Assembly (NCBI RefSeq): GCF_019649055.1
Contig: NW_026570261.1
Location: 496,001-560,000 of the forward strand
DNA from: Paramacrobiotus metropolitanus
Lineage: Eukaryota > Tardigrada > Eutardigrada > Parachela > Macrobiotidae
DNA length: 64,000 nucleotides
Reading direction: 5' to 3'
In this document: positions 54,090-64,000 of the stretch, in pieces
Numbering within the stretch: position 1 is the first letter of the stretch
Layout: every line of letters starts with the position of its first letter
Notes under the pieces: generated by a model
Told to the model about the DNA's origin: nothing
The model's database searches: none
What the model saw: only the letters and a program-made list of their open reading frames with translations
Program-made: the position numbers and the translations under genes

Positions 54090-54600
54090 CGGTGACAAAT
54101 CGTGCATGGCAAGTACAAACCGCATACACGAAACAACATAACATTTATAAATAGACTGTGATATTACTCTACGCCTTCCTTAAACATAGAGCAGAGCCAA
54201 CATCAAATTTTGCCCTGCGACACCGCATACATTCTATTCACAACATGTACGTTTATCGAACGTCTACGACTCCCCCGACTCTACACTACAGACTGCTACA
54301 AGCGCAGTCTGCAGCTCGCTGTTTGACAGATGCATTATGATGTATTTGGCTGTACGGCCTGTACCGTATAAACCATATACTGTAACGTAAATCTGATAGC
54401 GTTGGGTCGTCGTGGCGTGTTCACGAAGAATTTACCACTAAAATTATATGGAAATCCTTTAGGAAATCGGTGTGGCCGTACTATTTACAAACATAAAACT
54501 ATTTAGTCTTGGAATTCATGTTCGGAATCCAAGGAACTGCGTGGGAGTTGGATGATTAATAAATTTTATGCCTTCGCTCCAGTAATAATCACTGTGTAAG
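54090..54600. other. Intergenic, no gene recognised
   Basis: Short ORFs only, with no repeat that I could relate to other parts of the window. Confidence 0.5.
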
Positions 54601-55286
54601 TTAAGGGAAGTGGCCCGGTACATGGTACCAAAATCGTGTACATGCACGAAATCTTTCACTTTTGCGCACTTCCAAACCCTTTTTTCTTTTGTTTTATGAC
54701 ATTTTGTAGCCAGATGATTTGTATACACAGGTGAGAAAACCGTTTGTGCGGGCAACATCCGGTTCGGGAGTTATGGCTATTAAAAAATTCCAAAAAATTT
54801 AAATGCATTCAGGTGTACCAAAAGTCTCATTATGGATCGATCTCCTTCAAATTCTGCACGTAAATGCACATAACCACGAAGATCGTTTTTACACCGATCC
54901 AGAGTTCCATGATTTTTTTAAAATTTTTAAATGAATTTTAAATGTTTTGAAATTCATTTTAAAATTTGAAAAACATGCTAGAGCAGTGGATCGGTGTAAA
55001 AACGTTCTTCGTGGTTATGTTTATTTACGTGCAAAATTTGAAGGAGATCGGTCCATAATGAGACTTTTGGTACACCTGAACGCATTTAAACTTTTTGGAA
55101 TTTCTAAGAGCCATAACTCCCGAACCGGATGTTGCGCGCACAAACGGTTTTCTCGCCTGTGTATACAAATCATTTGGCTACAAAATGTCATAAAACAAGA
55201 GAAAAAAGGGTTTGGGGGTGCGCGAGAGTGAAATATTTCGTGCATCTACACGATTTTGGTACCATGTACCGAGCCACTTCCCTTAA
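54601..55286. mobile_element. Full-length palindromic MITE with TTAA ends (piggyBac-like)
   Basis: TTAAGGGAAGTGGCCCGGTA at 54601 and its near-exact inverse ending GCCACTTCCCTTAA at 55286. The two arms are each about 330 bp and meet in an AT-rich centre near 54940, so the entire 686 bp is a near-perfect palindrome. TTAA at both ends is the target duplication used by piggyBac transposases. There is no transposase inside. Partial copies of one arm occur at about 8240, 9503, 59200-59375 and 61473-61745. Confidence 0.88.
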
Positions 55287-55747
55287 GGTCCGCTGATACA
55301 TTTTGCAAACTTATTGTCACTCTCTGCTCAGAAGCGCTTAAAAGGAAGTAATATTATAATGACAATAGTACTTGTCATTTACGGTGATTTACCAACACAT
55401 AACGGCTGTGATCTAGTACGTGTTATGGCTGCGTCTTAAACGTCTTTGGAAGATTCAGAACAGTACTTATATAAGTTATATTAGAGGGGATTTATAGTTT
55501 TATTGTGAATTTTACAGCTATCTCTGTACAACATATTTCTTCGCAGTTCGCTTGTTCAAGCGCTATTCCCTCTATGCTGTTCGTAACATATTTTTATAAA
55601 AATCGCAGTACACAACCGAATAGTGAGTTACGAGTGATTTTGAGATTTAAGCTGCCATAACTTCTCTAGCCAAATATCTAGTAATTGTCAATAGATACAT
55701 TTTATGTTATCTGTTATTGGTCGCTAGAGCCTCAGGCCTCGGTAAAA

Positions 55748-56729
55748 ATGGTTTCAACGCCATTGCCTCCTTATGAGCGGCTCCTGATTGATGCACAACA
55801 AATGAGCTACCAGAACACTGTCATCGTTCGCCATGACGCCGACGTTTATTGGCTGGGAAACATTCAGAATATCTCCGGAGACTACGCGTTCATCGACTTT
55901 CAATCCTCAAAGGCCAAACCCAGCTGGATCCATGCGAGCCGCGTGTGGCCTCTGCATTTCCCTCACGATGAATACAGGCATGGGAAAACCCAGGTGTTTG
56001 TGGCTCTTCGCGACGAAGATGACGGGCCATTTCGTTTTCGGCCCGCGCTTAGGTTAAAAATCGCTACTGCATGCGGTCATTGCCAAACGTTAATTTTTTA
56101 CGTCGAAACGCTGAGTAGAGAAACCGAGAGCACTTCCTGCCTGCCTCGCACGGACATGGTGGACAAATGCCAAATTGCCTTACGGTTTCCGGTCACAGAG
56201 CCATCGTTGCTGTGTCGAGTCGACGGGCTAATGTTCAGGAGGCTCTTTATCCCCTTTTTCGGTGCGCGATACTTTTGCAACTACACCTCGGACAGATTTC
56301 ACATCATCAAGCATTTCCGCGACACGTTGAAGCGGAATGCGCAATTGGCCACCTTATCGGATTGCTGTCGATTTCACCTTCGAATTCAACAAGACGGATG
56401 CACGTTCGTTGTTATCAGTCTGGCAGCGGACCCAGAAACAGCGCAATGGATGGCCACAGCACTACGGGGAATGCTGCTGACCCATATAGTCAACCGGGCC
56501 AATCTGCCGCCCCACGATGACCGAAATTTCATTGGCACTGGAGAGTTACCCTATAAAACAGGTTTGGATTGTCTTGTTGGGACATTTCGACGAATATAAG
56601 AATGCCCATGCAGTAGTGATGTCAGTTGCAGCAAAGTCTTATGCAGTACAAAATTACGAAAAAGACGATGGAAAATTAATGGTTACAGTAGCTGATACCG
56701 GTACTATATTAGGCATACGTGACCGGTGA
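55748..56729 (+). CDS. Unrecognised protein with Tudor-like N-terminal region, one frame shift
   Basis: From the ATG at 55748 (MVSTPLPPYERLLIDAQQMS) the frame is open to 56599. Residues 25-75 (VRHDADVYWLGNIQNISGDY, AFIDFQSS, SWIHASRVWPLHF) have the look of a small Tudor/Agenet-type beta barrel, but this is only a pattern match. The rest is unassigned. Near 56555 coding character passes to another frame (QVWIVLLGHFDEYKNAHAVV and onward), which ends at TGA 56729, with no plausible intron between. So an indel has occurred, or the reference has an error there. It lies 1.3 kb upstream of the F-box-type gene in the same orientation and could be its 5' part. I kept them separate because no splice link was visible. 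Confidence 0.5.
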
Positions 56730-56944
56730 CACTCGCGCTATTTTCACTGCCTTTTCGGCAAGTAAAGCCGATTAATAAAGAAGATCACAACAGCCAGCCC
56801 TTTTCACCCTCGTTGTTAATAGCCACCCCTTTTCGCACCCTGTCTTTTTTTGGCCACTCTTTTTTACTATTAATTAAATAACAACACCCCGTTGTTGTTT
56901 TTATGACGCCCCTTTTCTGGTTATTTTTTGCAGTTTTGTTTATC

Positions 56945-57489
56945 TCATGACGCCAAGTCATGAATTTTTGTTAAGCCTACCACAAACGATGGGTCTGTTA
57001 GAGTGATCATATAACCTGGACCGTATAACAACCGCATATCTACTCTTTGCTTAGTCAGTTCCCTGATTGGCTTTCGCCCAGTCTCTTGAGACAACGCGCA
57101 ATCTCTTCCTTTCCAAGTGCTTCCGCAAGCCATTTGCGCTGGGCTTCGGCTTTTCGTCCCGTCCATGGCGGTGCCCGCAATCACTTCGGCCATGAATGAG
57201 CACACCAGCTGGATCCAGCCGAACAATAGAAGCTCGTACAGACCTACTCGTAGTTCATTAACTTCGCCTCCATACAGCATAGATAACTGTAGAAGACGTG
57301 CGGCGAAAGGTCACTGTTTAGGCTGTTGTACACTCGCACGAAGTGTTCGGAACTGGAAGCCACCTTTTGTGAAAGCTCAAAGTGGTGCGAGCCGTACAGT
57401 GCGTGACACTGCCTGTACACGGTCCATTCCAGTCCATTGTCTACATTTTTGTCAATAAGAGGAAGCACTTTCAGTAAGTACGCGATCAT
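56945..57489 (-). CDS. Unrecognised minus-strand coding region in two frames
   Basis: Frame 1 (57489-57244) reads MIAYLLKVLPLIDKNVDNGL, then EWTVYRQCHALYGSHHFELS and YSYLCCMEAKLMNYE, then stop. Frame 2 (57280-56945) carries on with GLYELLLFGWIQLVCSFMAE and ends QLAS-like at 56945. Both have non-random composition, and the overlap suggests one gene with a small intron or a shift near 57245. No family was identified. Confidence that it is a real gene is modest. Confidence 0.35.
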
Positions 57490-57990
57490 GGTGACCGCAT
57501 CGTAGCATCATAAATGTACGGTGTAAATGTACATAAATGTACAGTTCAAAACCCCTGTATAATTAACTACAGATACTTCAGTATATAAGCATTGTGTCCA
57601 AGTATACAAGTGTCGTATATATGTATAGTATACAAGCATCCTAATTTACTGTCATTAGGTTAAGCAACATGCATTTACATAAGGGGTGCCTAAATGCCTA
57701 TACAAAACCGGGTGTCTGTAAACTTATATTAAATAACTAAAAAAGGGTGCGCATAATTAACGAGGTGCCGAATAAGGGGTGGCTGTAGTGTCACCTTTTA
57801 ATAAACGAAGCCGAATGACGCTAAAACAGCCTATCTGTCATTACGGCACATAGGAATATGCATTTTATCATGCAACGTCAAATCGTCAATCAAACCTGGA
57901 ATAGGTCGAGTGTTAAAATATTTGGAAATAAGTACTGAGCAGTATGAAGGCTACGTCTGATTTTCGAAGCGAAGCACATTTCGATTAGTA
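57490..57990. other. Gap before the F-box-type gene
   Basis: AT-rich, with repeated TATACAAG and TGTACA words near 57500-57650. No ORF or promoter motif that I can support. Confidence 0.45.
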
Positions 57991-57991
57991 A

Positions 57992-60900
57992 ATGTGCTTG
58001 TACCTTTCGAGATTCGAGATGGCTGATGGTACGTTACAGTTCATAACTAGGTGCCATTTATTCATCGTCAATATGAACCTACCTAGCGAAATGTTACCTC
58101 GCGAAACAATTTATTGCTTGGTGGCTCCAGTATCTTTTCTCGTAGATGGGAAAGCCGACCAGCTGAATAAATGTGTCTCTTTTAATAATCTGCCGCCATT
58201 TCTTCTGAGCGAAATCCTTTCCTTTCTGGAACTGCACTCATGTGTAAGGGTTAAAAGGTAAAAGCGTTCATATAATTATTATATGTAATATCGCTAATAT
58301 GGTTATGACATAATACAGTATATGTAAGACTGCCTGCAGAGCACAGACCCGTATTAGTTATGTCCCTATTTATGCACGTAAAATTTCAGTTACGTAAATG
58401 GGCACCAGTTATCAGAGGACAGGATTGCAAATTTGGCCGTTAAAACATGATTATGTAGCAGTACGACTACCAGTCTACCAGTATCAACCATACCTAGCTT
58501 GACCGCCCGAGCGGTCGCGGTACATTTCGTCTCCGTACGTTTAGCCACACTTTTTCCGTCAGGGAGACAGGGAGTTGGTTTGCTGCCGATGATGAGCACG
58601 AATCAGTACGGCCAAACATATAAATTTATGGGTTGTGCCAAACTGCATCTACGGCGCGCCACGCCACACTAGTTTATGGGATATATGCATTTGGCATTGT
58701 GGTATGTGCATGCCAAATTATTATCCAGGAACACTTGTATTAACGAATCACCATAACTGCAATCGCCTGGATGGCGGCCACATGGAAGTCGGTGCAATAG
58801 ACGCGATCTCCGGATCTGCGGAGGGCGGAGGACAGTTTTCCATTGCAGCAATTGTAGCATGTGGCCATCGTTCAATGCGCTAAGTGCTAACAACGCGCTC
58901 ACTAGCCTGCTCAACCTCCGCACAAACTTGTACACGTAGCCGAACCATAACAGTGCAGGTGGGTGACTTGTAGTAATCTCCCGTTATCTTATCCCTAAAG
59001 TACAATTTGGTCACCATAAATACGAGGACAATTGGGTGCTGTGAACACCCCCTGCACTAGGCTGCGATGAACAACCGGCTAAATTTAGGCGGTTTGCATT
59101 TAGACTGTGATGGCAGTAGCGTTGCGAGCTACGGCTAAGCAGCACCCAGTTGTCCTCGTACCCTTGGTAGTAGTTACGGAATCCATAATTAGTTAATCCA
59201 TAACTCCCCAACCGGATGTTATGCGCATAAGAGCTTTTTGCACCATTGTATACAAATTATTTGGCTACACGCCTACAGTAAGCGCTAAAACGAGGCAAAA
59301 AAGTGTTTGGCAGTAAGCGAAAGCTTTCGTGTATGTACACTGATTTTGCACCATGCACCAGGTTATTTCCCTTAATCGGTATCTGCGGCTTGGGAGACAT
59401 TGCCGGAGTATAATATTCGGTGTCCGGCATGGAGAAATTTCCTGCCGGCCGAGTGGCTGGTAACACTTCACAGGAGATATCACGCGGGTATATTGGGCAT
59501 AAATGTCGGAAAGCCACGTTGTGCAATTTTTGCTACGTTTTTTTTGTAACTTCGAATTCTGTGCCAAGGTTCAGGTCTTAAGGTGTTCGGGTGTTCGGTT
59601 CGGTAACATTATGACAAAATTTTTTGGGCATATGGATATGACGCTTGTTAGACAAGGTACTGACAACGATTGTAACGGTACGGTTGTTTCAAAATACTGG
59701 CTAGCCATACACATGGTCGAAATTCAAAAAGCAGTGCATAGCGACCGCATTACATAACGGTCCTAGTTCTGCTGAATAACGAACGATATGATATTCAAAA
59801 AACAGGAATCAGGAAGCTACCGCATGTTTGTTGTTTTATTTAAATGTAAACAGCCCTTGTAACTTGCAAGCTTGCTACGTTTCTTTGCATTTTGTCGAAT
59901 TTCAAAATTATTTAGACCTGAAATTGCGCGAATTTTGACCGGTGGCCGTGGAACATTGGGCAGCGTTTAGGAATTAGGGGCGACCGCCGCCTAACCGCCT
60001 CAGTTGTAACTGTCAGTTACAATCAACTCGTACATAAAACAATAAACAAAAAAATATTTTTGTCTAGCAGTCTTGCTATAAAATAAATTAGAGCGCGACA
60101 GAAAATACTAAACGACAGCCGGATACCACATAATAGCTCCCTAAAGATGCTCAGGCATCTACAGGGAAGTCGCAGCTTGAAACGCTGACCCGTCGACCAC
60201 TCCCGCGAGCGGAAGCGAATGCTCAGCTGCTAATGTAGTACTTCACTTAAGGCGGTTTTGGGCTACATGCTACAAAACACCCTTTTGTATTTTAAGCTGC
60301 CAAAATGGCTTGGTATTTGGGAGTCAAAGGTCTAACTGCAGTCACTGATGTTAAATTGGTTTCGCTGTTTTCGCAGAGTGTGCGTTTTATGGCAGCAGCT
60401 CCTGAGCAGTGATCGCGCAACCGAGCACATTAGGGTTTGCTTCGGAACATGTGCTGATGCAACGAAATCCGGCAACTTAAATTGCTATAAAACAGCATAT
60501 CTCCTGAGCCGCACCGTCCGTTCCAACACAAAAAGCATTACCATACTGAATCCATTTTTAAACTACAACTATTTATCTGATTTGTTGGAAGCCATGGAGA
60601 TCAAGTTGCCTGTAATAATTTTCAAGGACTACACAATTACAGATTGCGGAAACCTGTACAGCTACTCTAAGGTCTCGCGATCTGATGGCCGAAAGCTTTT
60701 GGAGTGGCATGGTGCGACAATATGGCTGAGGTTTTACCAAGACAGCTGCCAGCGCATCGTGCTACACAACTGGAAATTGAGCAACATTTTTGGCAAAGCT
60801 CTGGATCAAATATTTTTCGATTTTTGTGGGTCCGAACTTCACGCACTGCCAGCCCATGAGGTCCAGTGGATGCAAACTCTCACACACGAGTCCCGAATTG

Positions 60901-61938
60901 ATGTGCTCGGGATTGATAAAATTCAAATCACGATTAGGAAGTTGGTTTTGGATTGCAGCGTAGACTGGGAGAGCATGATCAGCAAATTCATGTGGGCTTT
61001 GGACAGTAATTTCGCGCCTGTTGCAGACGAAGTTTATGTAAAGGTCAAGAATGTTCATGCTCGCTGGGTGCGAACGCTCGCATTTCCACAGGAATGGGAC
61101 ACCATCAGAGTCTATTTATCAGTGTAAGTTTATTTAAATTCACTGAATTTTAATTTGTATATAATGTATTACTAGTTGAAACTGAAGAGCAAAACGTACC
61201 GTTGGTAGCACAAACCGAACGATGCGAGCAGTGGTTGCAACTCGGCTGATGTTCTTCAAGACCACGTTGAAATGAACGTTAGCTGCCGCGTATCTGTAGT
61301 AGCGCACGTACGACATGAAATCGCAAACTGTTAAAATTCTTCTTCTCTGCCGTTCCTTTGTCAGTACTGGAAACGGTTTAATATCGCTGCTGAAGTTTTT
61401 GGTTTGGCTTCCTTATATTTTATACCAAGTACCGATTGTGGTTCAGATTCGTCTTTAAAATAAACAGATTAGTGGAGTGGCCCGGTACATGGTACCAAAT
61501 TCGTGTACATGCACGAAAACTTTTACTTTCGCGCCCTCCCAAACACTTTTTTGTTTCGGTTTATGACATTCTGTAGCCAGAAGATTTGCATACACTGGCG
61601 TGAAAACCGCTTGTGCGCGCAACATCCGGTTCGGGAGTTAAGGCTGTCAAAATTCCAAAAAGTTTAAATACGTTCAGGTGTACCAAAAGTCCCATTATGG
61701 ACCGATCTCCCTCAAATTTTGCACTTTTTTGCTAGTATGTTTGCGCCTCGATTTACGAGAGAAGAAATTAAACTGATCGGTACCTAAAAAAATAATAATG
61801 CTGTTTGTTTTCAGGTTTAGCGGATTTCACGCAGACGGGACACCGAAATTCTGGAATGAAATTGATCTAAGACTTGTGGATGTGTACAAGCTAAGCAGAA
61901 TGGCTGTGCTGGGGCTCGCGGAGTTGTTTCGGGTCTGA
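57992..61938 (+). CDS. F-box-type family protein, paralogue 2
   Basis: Three exons: 57992-58257, 60377-61123 and 61815-61938, with a 2.1-kb and a 0.7-kb intron. Both joins are phase 2 and the total is 378 residues. The start could also be at 58019 or 58073. The first exon ends FNNLPPFLLSEILSFLELHS followed by CVRVKR, and the next begins VCVLWQQLLSS. Together they form an F-box-like motif (LP...L..IL.FL......R.VC..W). The remaining 300 residues match paralogue 1 (LLEAMEIKLPVIIFKDYTI, LHNWKLSNIF, HARWVRTLAFPQEWDTIRVY, FSGFHADGTP, LSRMAVLGLAELFRV) without a known fold. F-box proteins recruit substrates to SCF ubiquitin ligases. Substrate and expression are unknown. The first intron holds a foldback (59021-59160) and a MITE arm, and the second another MITE arm. 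Confidence 0.75.
59021..59160. repeat. 140-bp foldback with 20-bp arms
   Basis: TACGAGGACAATTGGGTGCT (59021-59040) is inverted as AGCACCCAGTTGTCCTCGTA (59141-59160) with one mismatch. It lies in intron 1 of the F-box-type gene. Confidence 0.85.
59200..59375. mobile_element. One arm of the TTAA MITE, inverted
   Basis: CAACCGGATGTTATGCGCAT, TTGTATACAAATTATTTGGCT, AAAAAAGTGTTTGG and GGTTATTTCCCTTAA follow the order of the right arm of the 54601-55286 element. The copy ends at TTAA (59372-59375). It is more diverged than the full-length copy. Confidence 0.75.
61473..61745. mobile_element. One arm of the TTAA MITE
   Basis: TGGAGTGGCCCGGTACATGG, CAAATTCGTGTACATGCACG, GTGCGCGCAACATCCGGTTC and CCAAAAGTCCCATTATGGAC match the left arm of the full-length copy closely. 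It lies within intron 2 of the F-box-type gene. The other arm is missing. Confidence 0.85.
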
Positions 61939-64000
61939 TGAAGGGATCTCATTTGGGGTGTTTCACTCGCTACCTTCTGAGTGTTCCATTAATTAATGTT
62001 GTTCCTGCCGAAAGTTTCCCGTGTTGAAGCCGCCCTTGGAAATTCAGTTACTGAAATCACCAAGATTTTTCGATCGTACGGCTCAGTTGCTCTGAATTTT
62101 TGACCAACTTATTCACACAATTTGTTAGTCCGTTTCATATACCTTTTGCCAAAAGTAAACAGCTTTGATAAACATATGTATTCTGTGCTCCGTATATGCA
62201 ATATTTCCTGTTGATAAACATGTGCATTGCAACTATCTAATTTTGTTACCAGCTGATAAGCGTAACAAAAAAACCATCTAGAACCACAAACCCAGAAACC
62301 CCAAAAACCAACCACAAACCCAACCAACCACAAACCCTTCTGGAACTAAGCACACAAGTACTGCTCAACAATGATGTCAGCAGCAACACTTATGTCCGCA
62401 CAGCAACTGCAAACGATGTCTGCAGCAACACTCGACGGAGTGGACTACTCCACTCGACGAAGTAGTCTACTCCGTCGAGCATGTTAGAGCTTCAAAGAAC
62501 GAGTTAGCACGCATGCAGCTTCGCCGCTTACCGTTGTACCAACATACTACTAATTCGTTGCGTCGAACACAAAAAAGCTGTTACCTGTGCTTTTGTTCGA
62601 AATCCATTCTGCAAAAATGCTGATTATGCCCGTTGCTTCTGCACATTGAACAATCGTAGTTCCAAGTCACTTCGCACAGTAAAAAAGCGGGCAAAAGACA
62701 TGGGTTATGGCAGACGTCCCTCATCCACATTCTCGATGGTAAGACGTTTAAACTTTCACCGTGGCGAGAGATTCTGAGATTCTATTCTACCCTTATGATA
62801 CCTGCGTGCTGCCTAGTGTCTACTTTATTTAGAAAAAGTGCTGCCCCCTATACCTGGCACACTTGTGCCACGGTACAAAATAGTTGGTACTTTGGTTATT
62901 TTGTATGTACCGACAGTACCGTGGTTGTGCTCGGCGCTTGCTGATGTGCTAATTCACAATTCTGTGGGGCTGCTGTGGCGGTTGGGAGCTCACGTCTCAG
63001 CTACTCCGGGAAGTCATCGTAGACCCATAGAATCTCATGCTGGTTCTTTTTAAACGGCGCGCGTTTGCAAACTGCTGTGTGTTAATGCGGCAGCCAAATA
63101 CTACATTAAAATTAACAAGACACCACCAACCTTACAAATAAAAAAAAGGCATGCTGATAAAGAAGTGTAATGTGATAGTGTCGAATTGTACGTACCCGGC
63201 TTGGCTACTCACTAAACAATCAATCAATCAAACAATTATTCGGTAAATTGTGTGGCGATGCCGATGGCCACGGTACTCCAGGACGCCTAACGTGCGACCG
63301 TCTTTGCTTGATACATAGCGTCTGCGCACTTTGCACAGTTCCTCTTTCGGTGCATTGCCATATTCCTGTAGCTAGCGACGTGCGAAGCTGCCACTCCGGC
63401 GAGAATCGTCAATTTACAGCGCACTGGATATGCGCACACCCCTGTGATGTACGAGTACGCGTCATTTGACGAGATTCCGGCCTGGCAACGATGCCAGTGA
63501 TGTACGTAGGTGGCTCGTATCTACAGTATGTGCTATTGTTGTTGTTCTAGGTTAGCTTTTTTATCTTGTGATTAAGACAGTTCTGGTCAAGACGTGGCAG
63601 TCGTTGTTCCCACAACACTGGTCCGGGTTGCTGACCGGAAACACGGTGAGCCCTGAGTCTGGTTTGTTTTGGAGCTCTGATTCATGACTTTGGTTTGATC
63701 GGAAATGCTGAAAAGCGGGTTCGCTTCATGTTGGTGCTCTCTTTGACTTAGAGGATGACAGTTACAAGCTCGTCGAGCAATTTGTTGCGCAAGCAAGGAA
63801 AACTACCCTACAACTTCATACAGATAGGTTACAGAAGGCTGGGATCCACCACGGCGCGCCGCCCCAAACAGTTTACGCGTTACAAGCTGCAACGCCGTTT
63901 GTGCTGTCGGGCCAACACTGGTTACAATTTAAGTGCAAGCTTTTGGCATGACTGATGCACGCCAGATAGGTATTACGAAACACTCGTTTCGTGAATACGA
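61939..64000. other. Terminal stretch, no gene recognised
   Basis: Contains an ACCACAAACCC/AACCAACC simple repeat (62270-62340) and a strong hairpin (62431-62479). ORFs up to about 73 codons show no domain. A gene with exons too short to see cannot be excluded. Confidence 0.5.
62431..62479. repeat. 19-bp hairpin
   Basis: CTCGACGGAGTGGACTACT (62431-62449) and AGTAGTCTACTCCGTCGAG (62461-62479) pair with a single mismatch around an 11-bp loop. Confidence 0.85.

Noticed and set aside
1-64000. Ribosomal RNA and tRNA genes
   Set aside because: I looked for B-box-like GGTTCGANTCC with a plausible A box and for conserved rRNA cores and found none convincing.

Overview
The window is eukaryotic nuclear DNA, almost certainly from an invertebrate animal. 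Protein genes are split by short GT-AG introns, mostly 53-160 bp. Recognisable genes are metazoan in type: an RMDN1 homologue, the KA1 tail of a MARK/Par-1 kinase, a JmjN/JmjC histone demethylase, an IAP and an F-box-type family. About half of the rest is transposon or satellite. The small introns and the lineage-specific F-box and secreted families would fit a tardigrade or another small ecdysozoan, but I cannot prove the species from sequence alone. No tRNA, rRNA, CRISPR array or prokaryotic operon was seen.

Layout. 0-4.5 kb: three different tandem arrays (31-bp, 51-bp and 8-bp units). 4.5-10.8 kb: a duplicated block carrying a putative membrane-anchored Ser/Thr-rich protein and its broken copy, plus MITE copies. 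10.8-15.8 kb: a minus-strand family of small secreted Cys-rich (SUEL-lectin-like) genes, one intact, two frame-broken and one fragment. 16.8-19.8 kb: a complete nine-exon RMDN1-type gene (315 codons). 19.9-30.0 kb: a composite of long inverted repeats around an intronless BIR-BIR-RING (IAP) gene. One arm is split by a Tc1/mariner element (TA duplication) and the other by a non-autonomous LTR element (440/438-bp LTRs, GCGG duplication).

31.5-36.0 kb: a PIF/Harbinger-like transposase, a coiled-coil gene and an opposing Myb-like/coiled-coil gene. All three are studded with paired 12-16 bp tetraloop hairpins, the most unusual pattern in the window. 36.1-39.3 kb: a decayed Ty3/gypsy-like element. 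39.6-40.1 kb: a TA-flanked MITE. 40.5-42.4 kb and 58.0-61.9 kb: two paralogous F-box-type genes with identical intron phases, plus a minus-strand fragment at 51.8 kb. 44.4-44.8 kb: an antisense, frame-broken MARK KA1 tail. 45.1-47.5 kb: a seven-exon KDM4-like demethylase ending in C2H2 zinc fingers. 47.9-51.4 kb: a SWIM/YqaJ nuclease gene and a THAP-DDE transposase gene, the gene pair expected of an ISL2EU-type transposon. 52.4-53.6 kb: the 3' end of a non-LTR retrotransposon. 54.6-55.3 kb: a full-length palindromic MITE with TTAA ends, whose relatives occur at about 8.2, 9.5, 59.2 and 61.5 kb. 61.9-64 kb: no recognised gene.

Several otherwise convincing coding regions are broken by a single in-frame stop or by a one-base shift at a homopolymer. 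That could be decay or uncorrected long-read error, so gene status is hedged where it applies.
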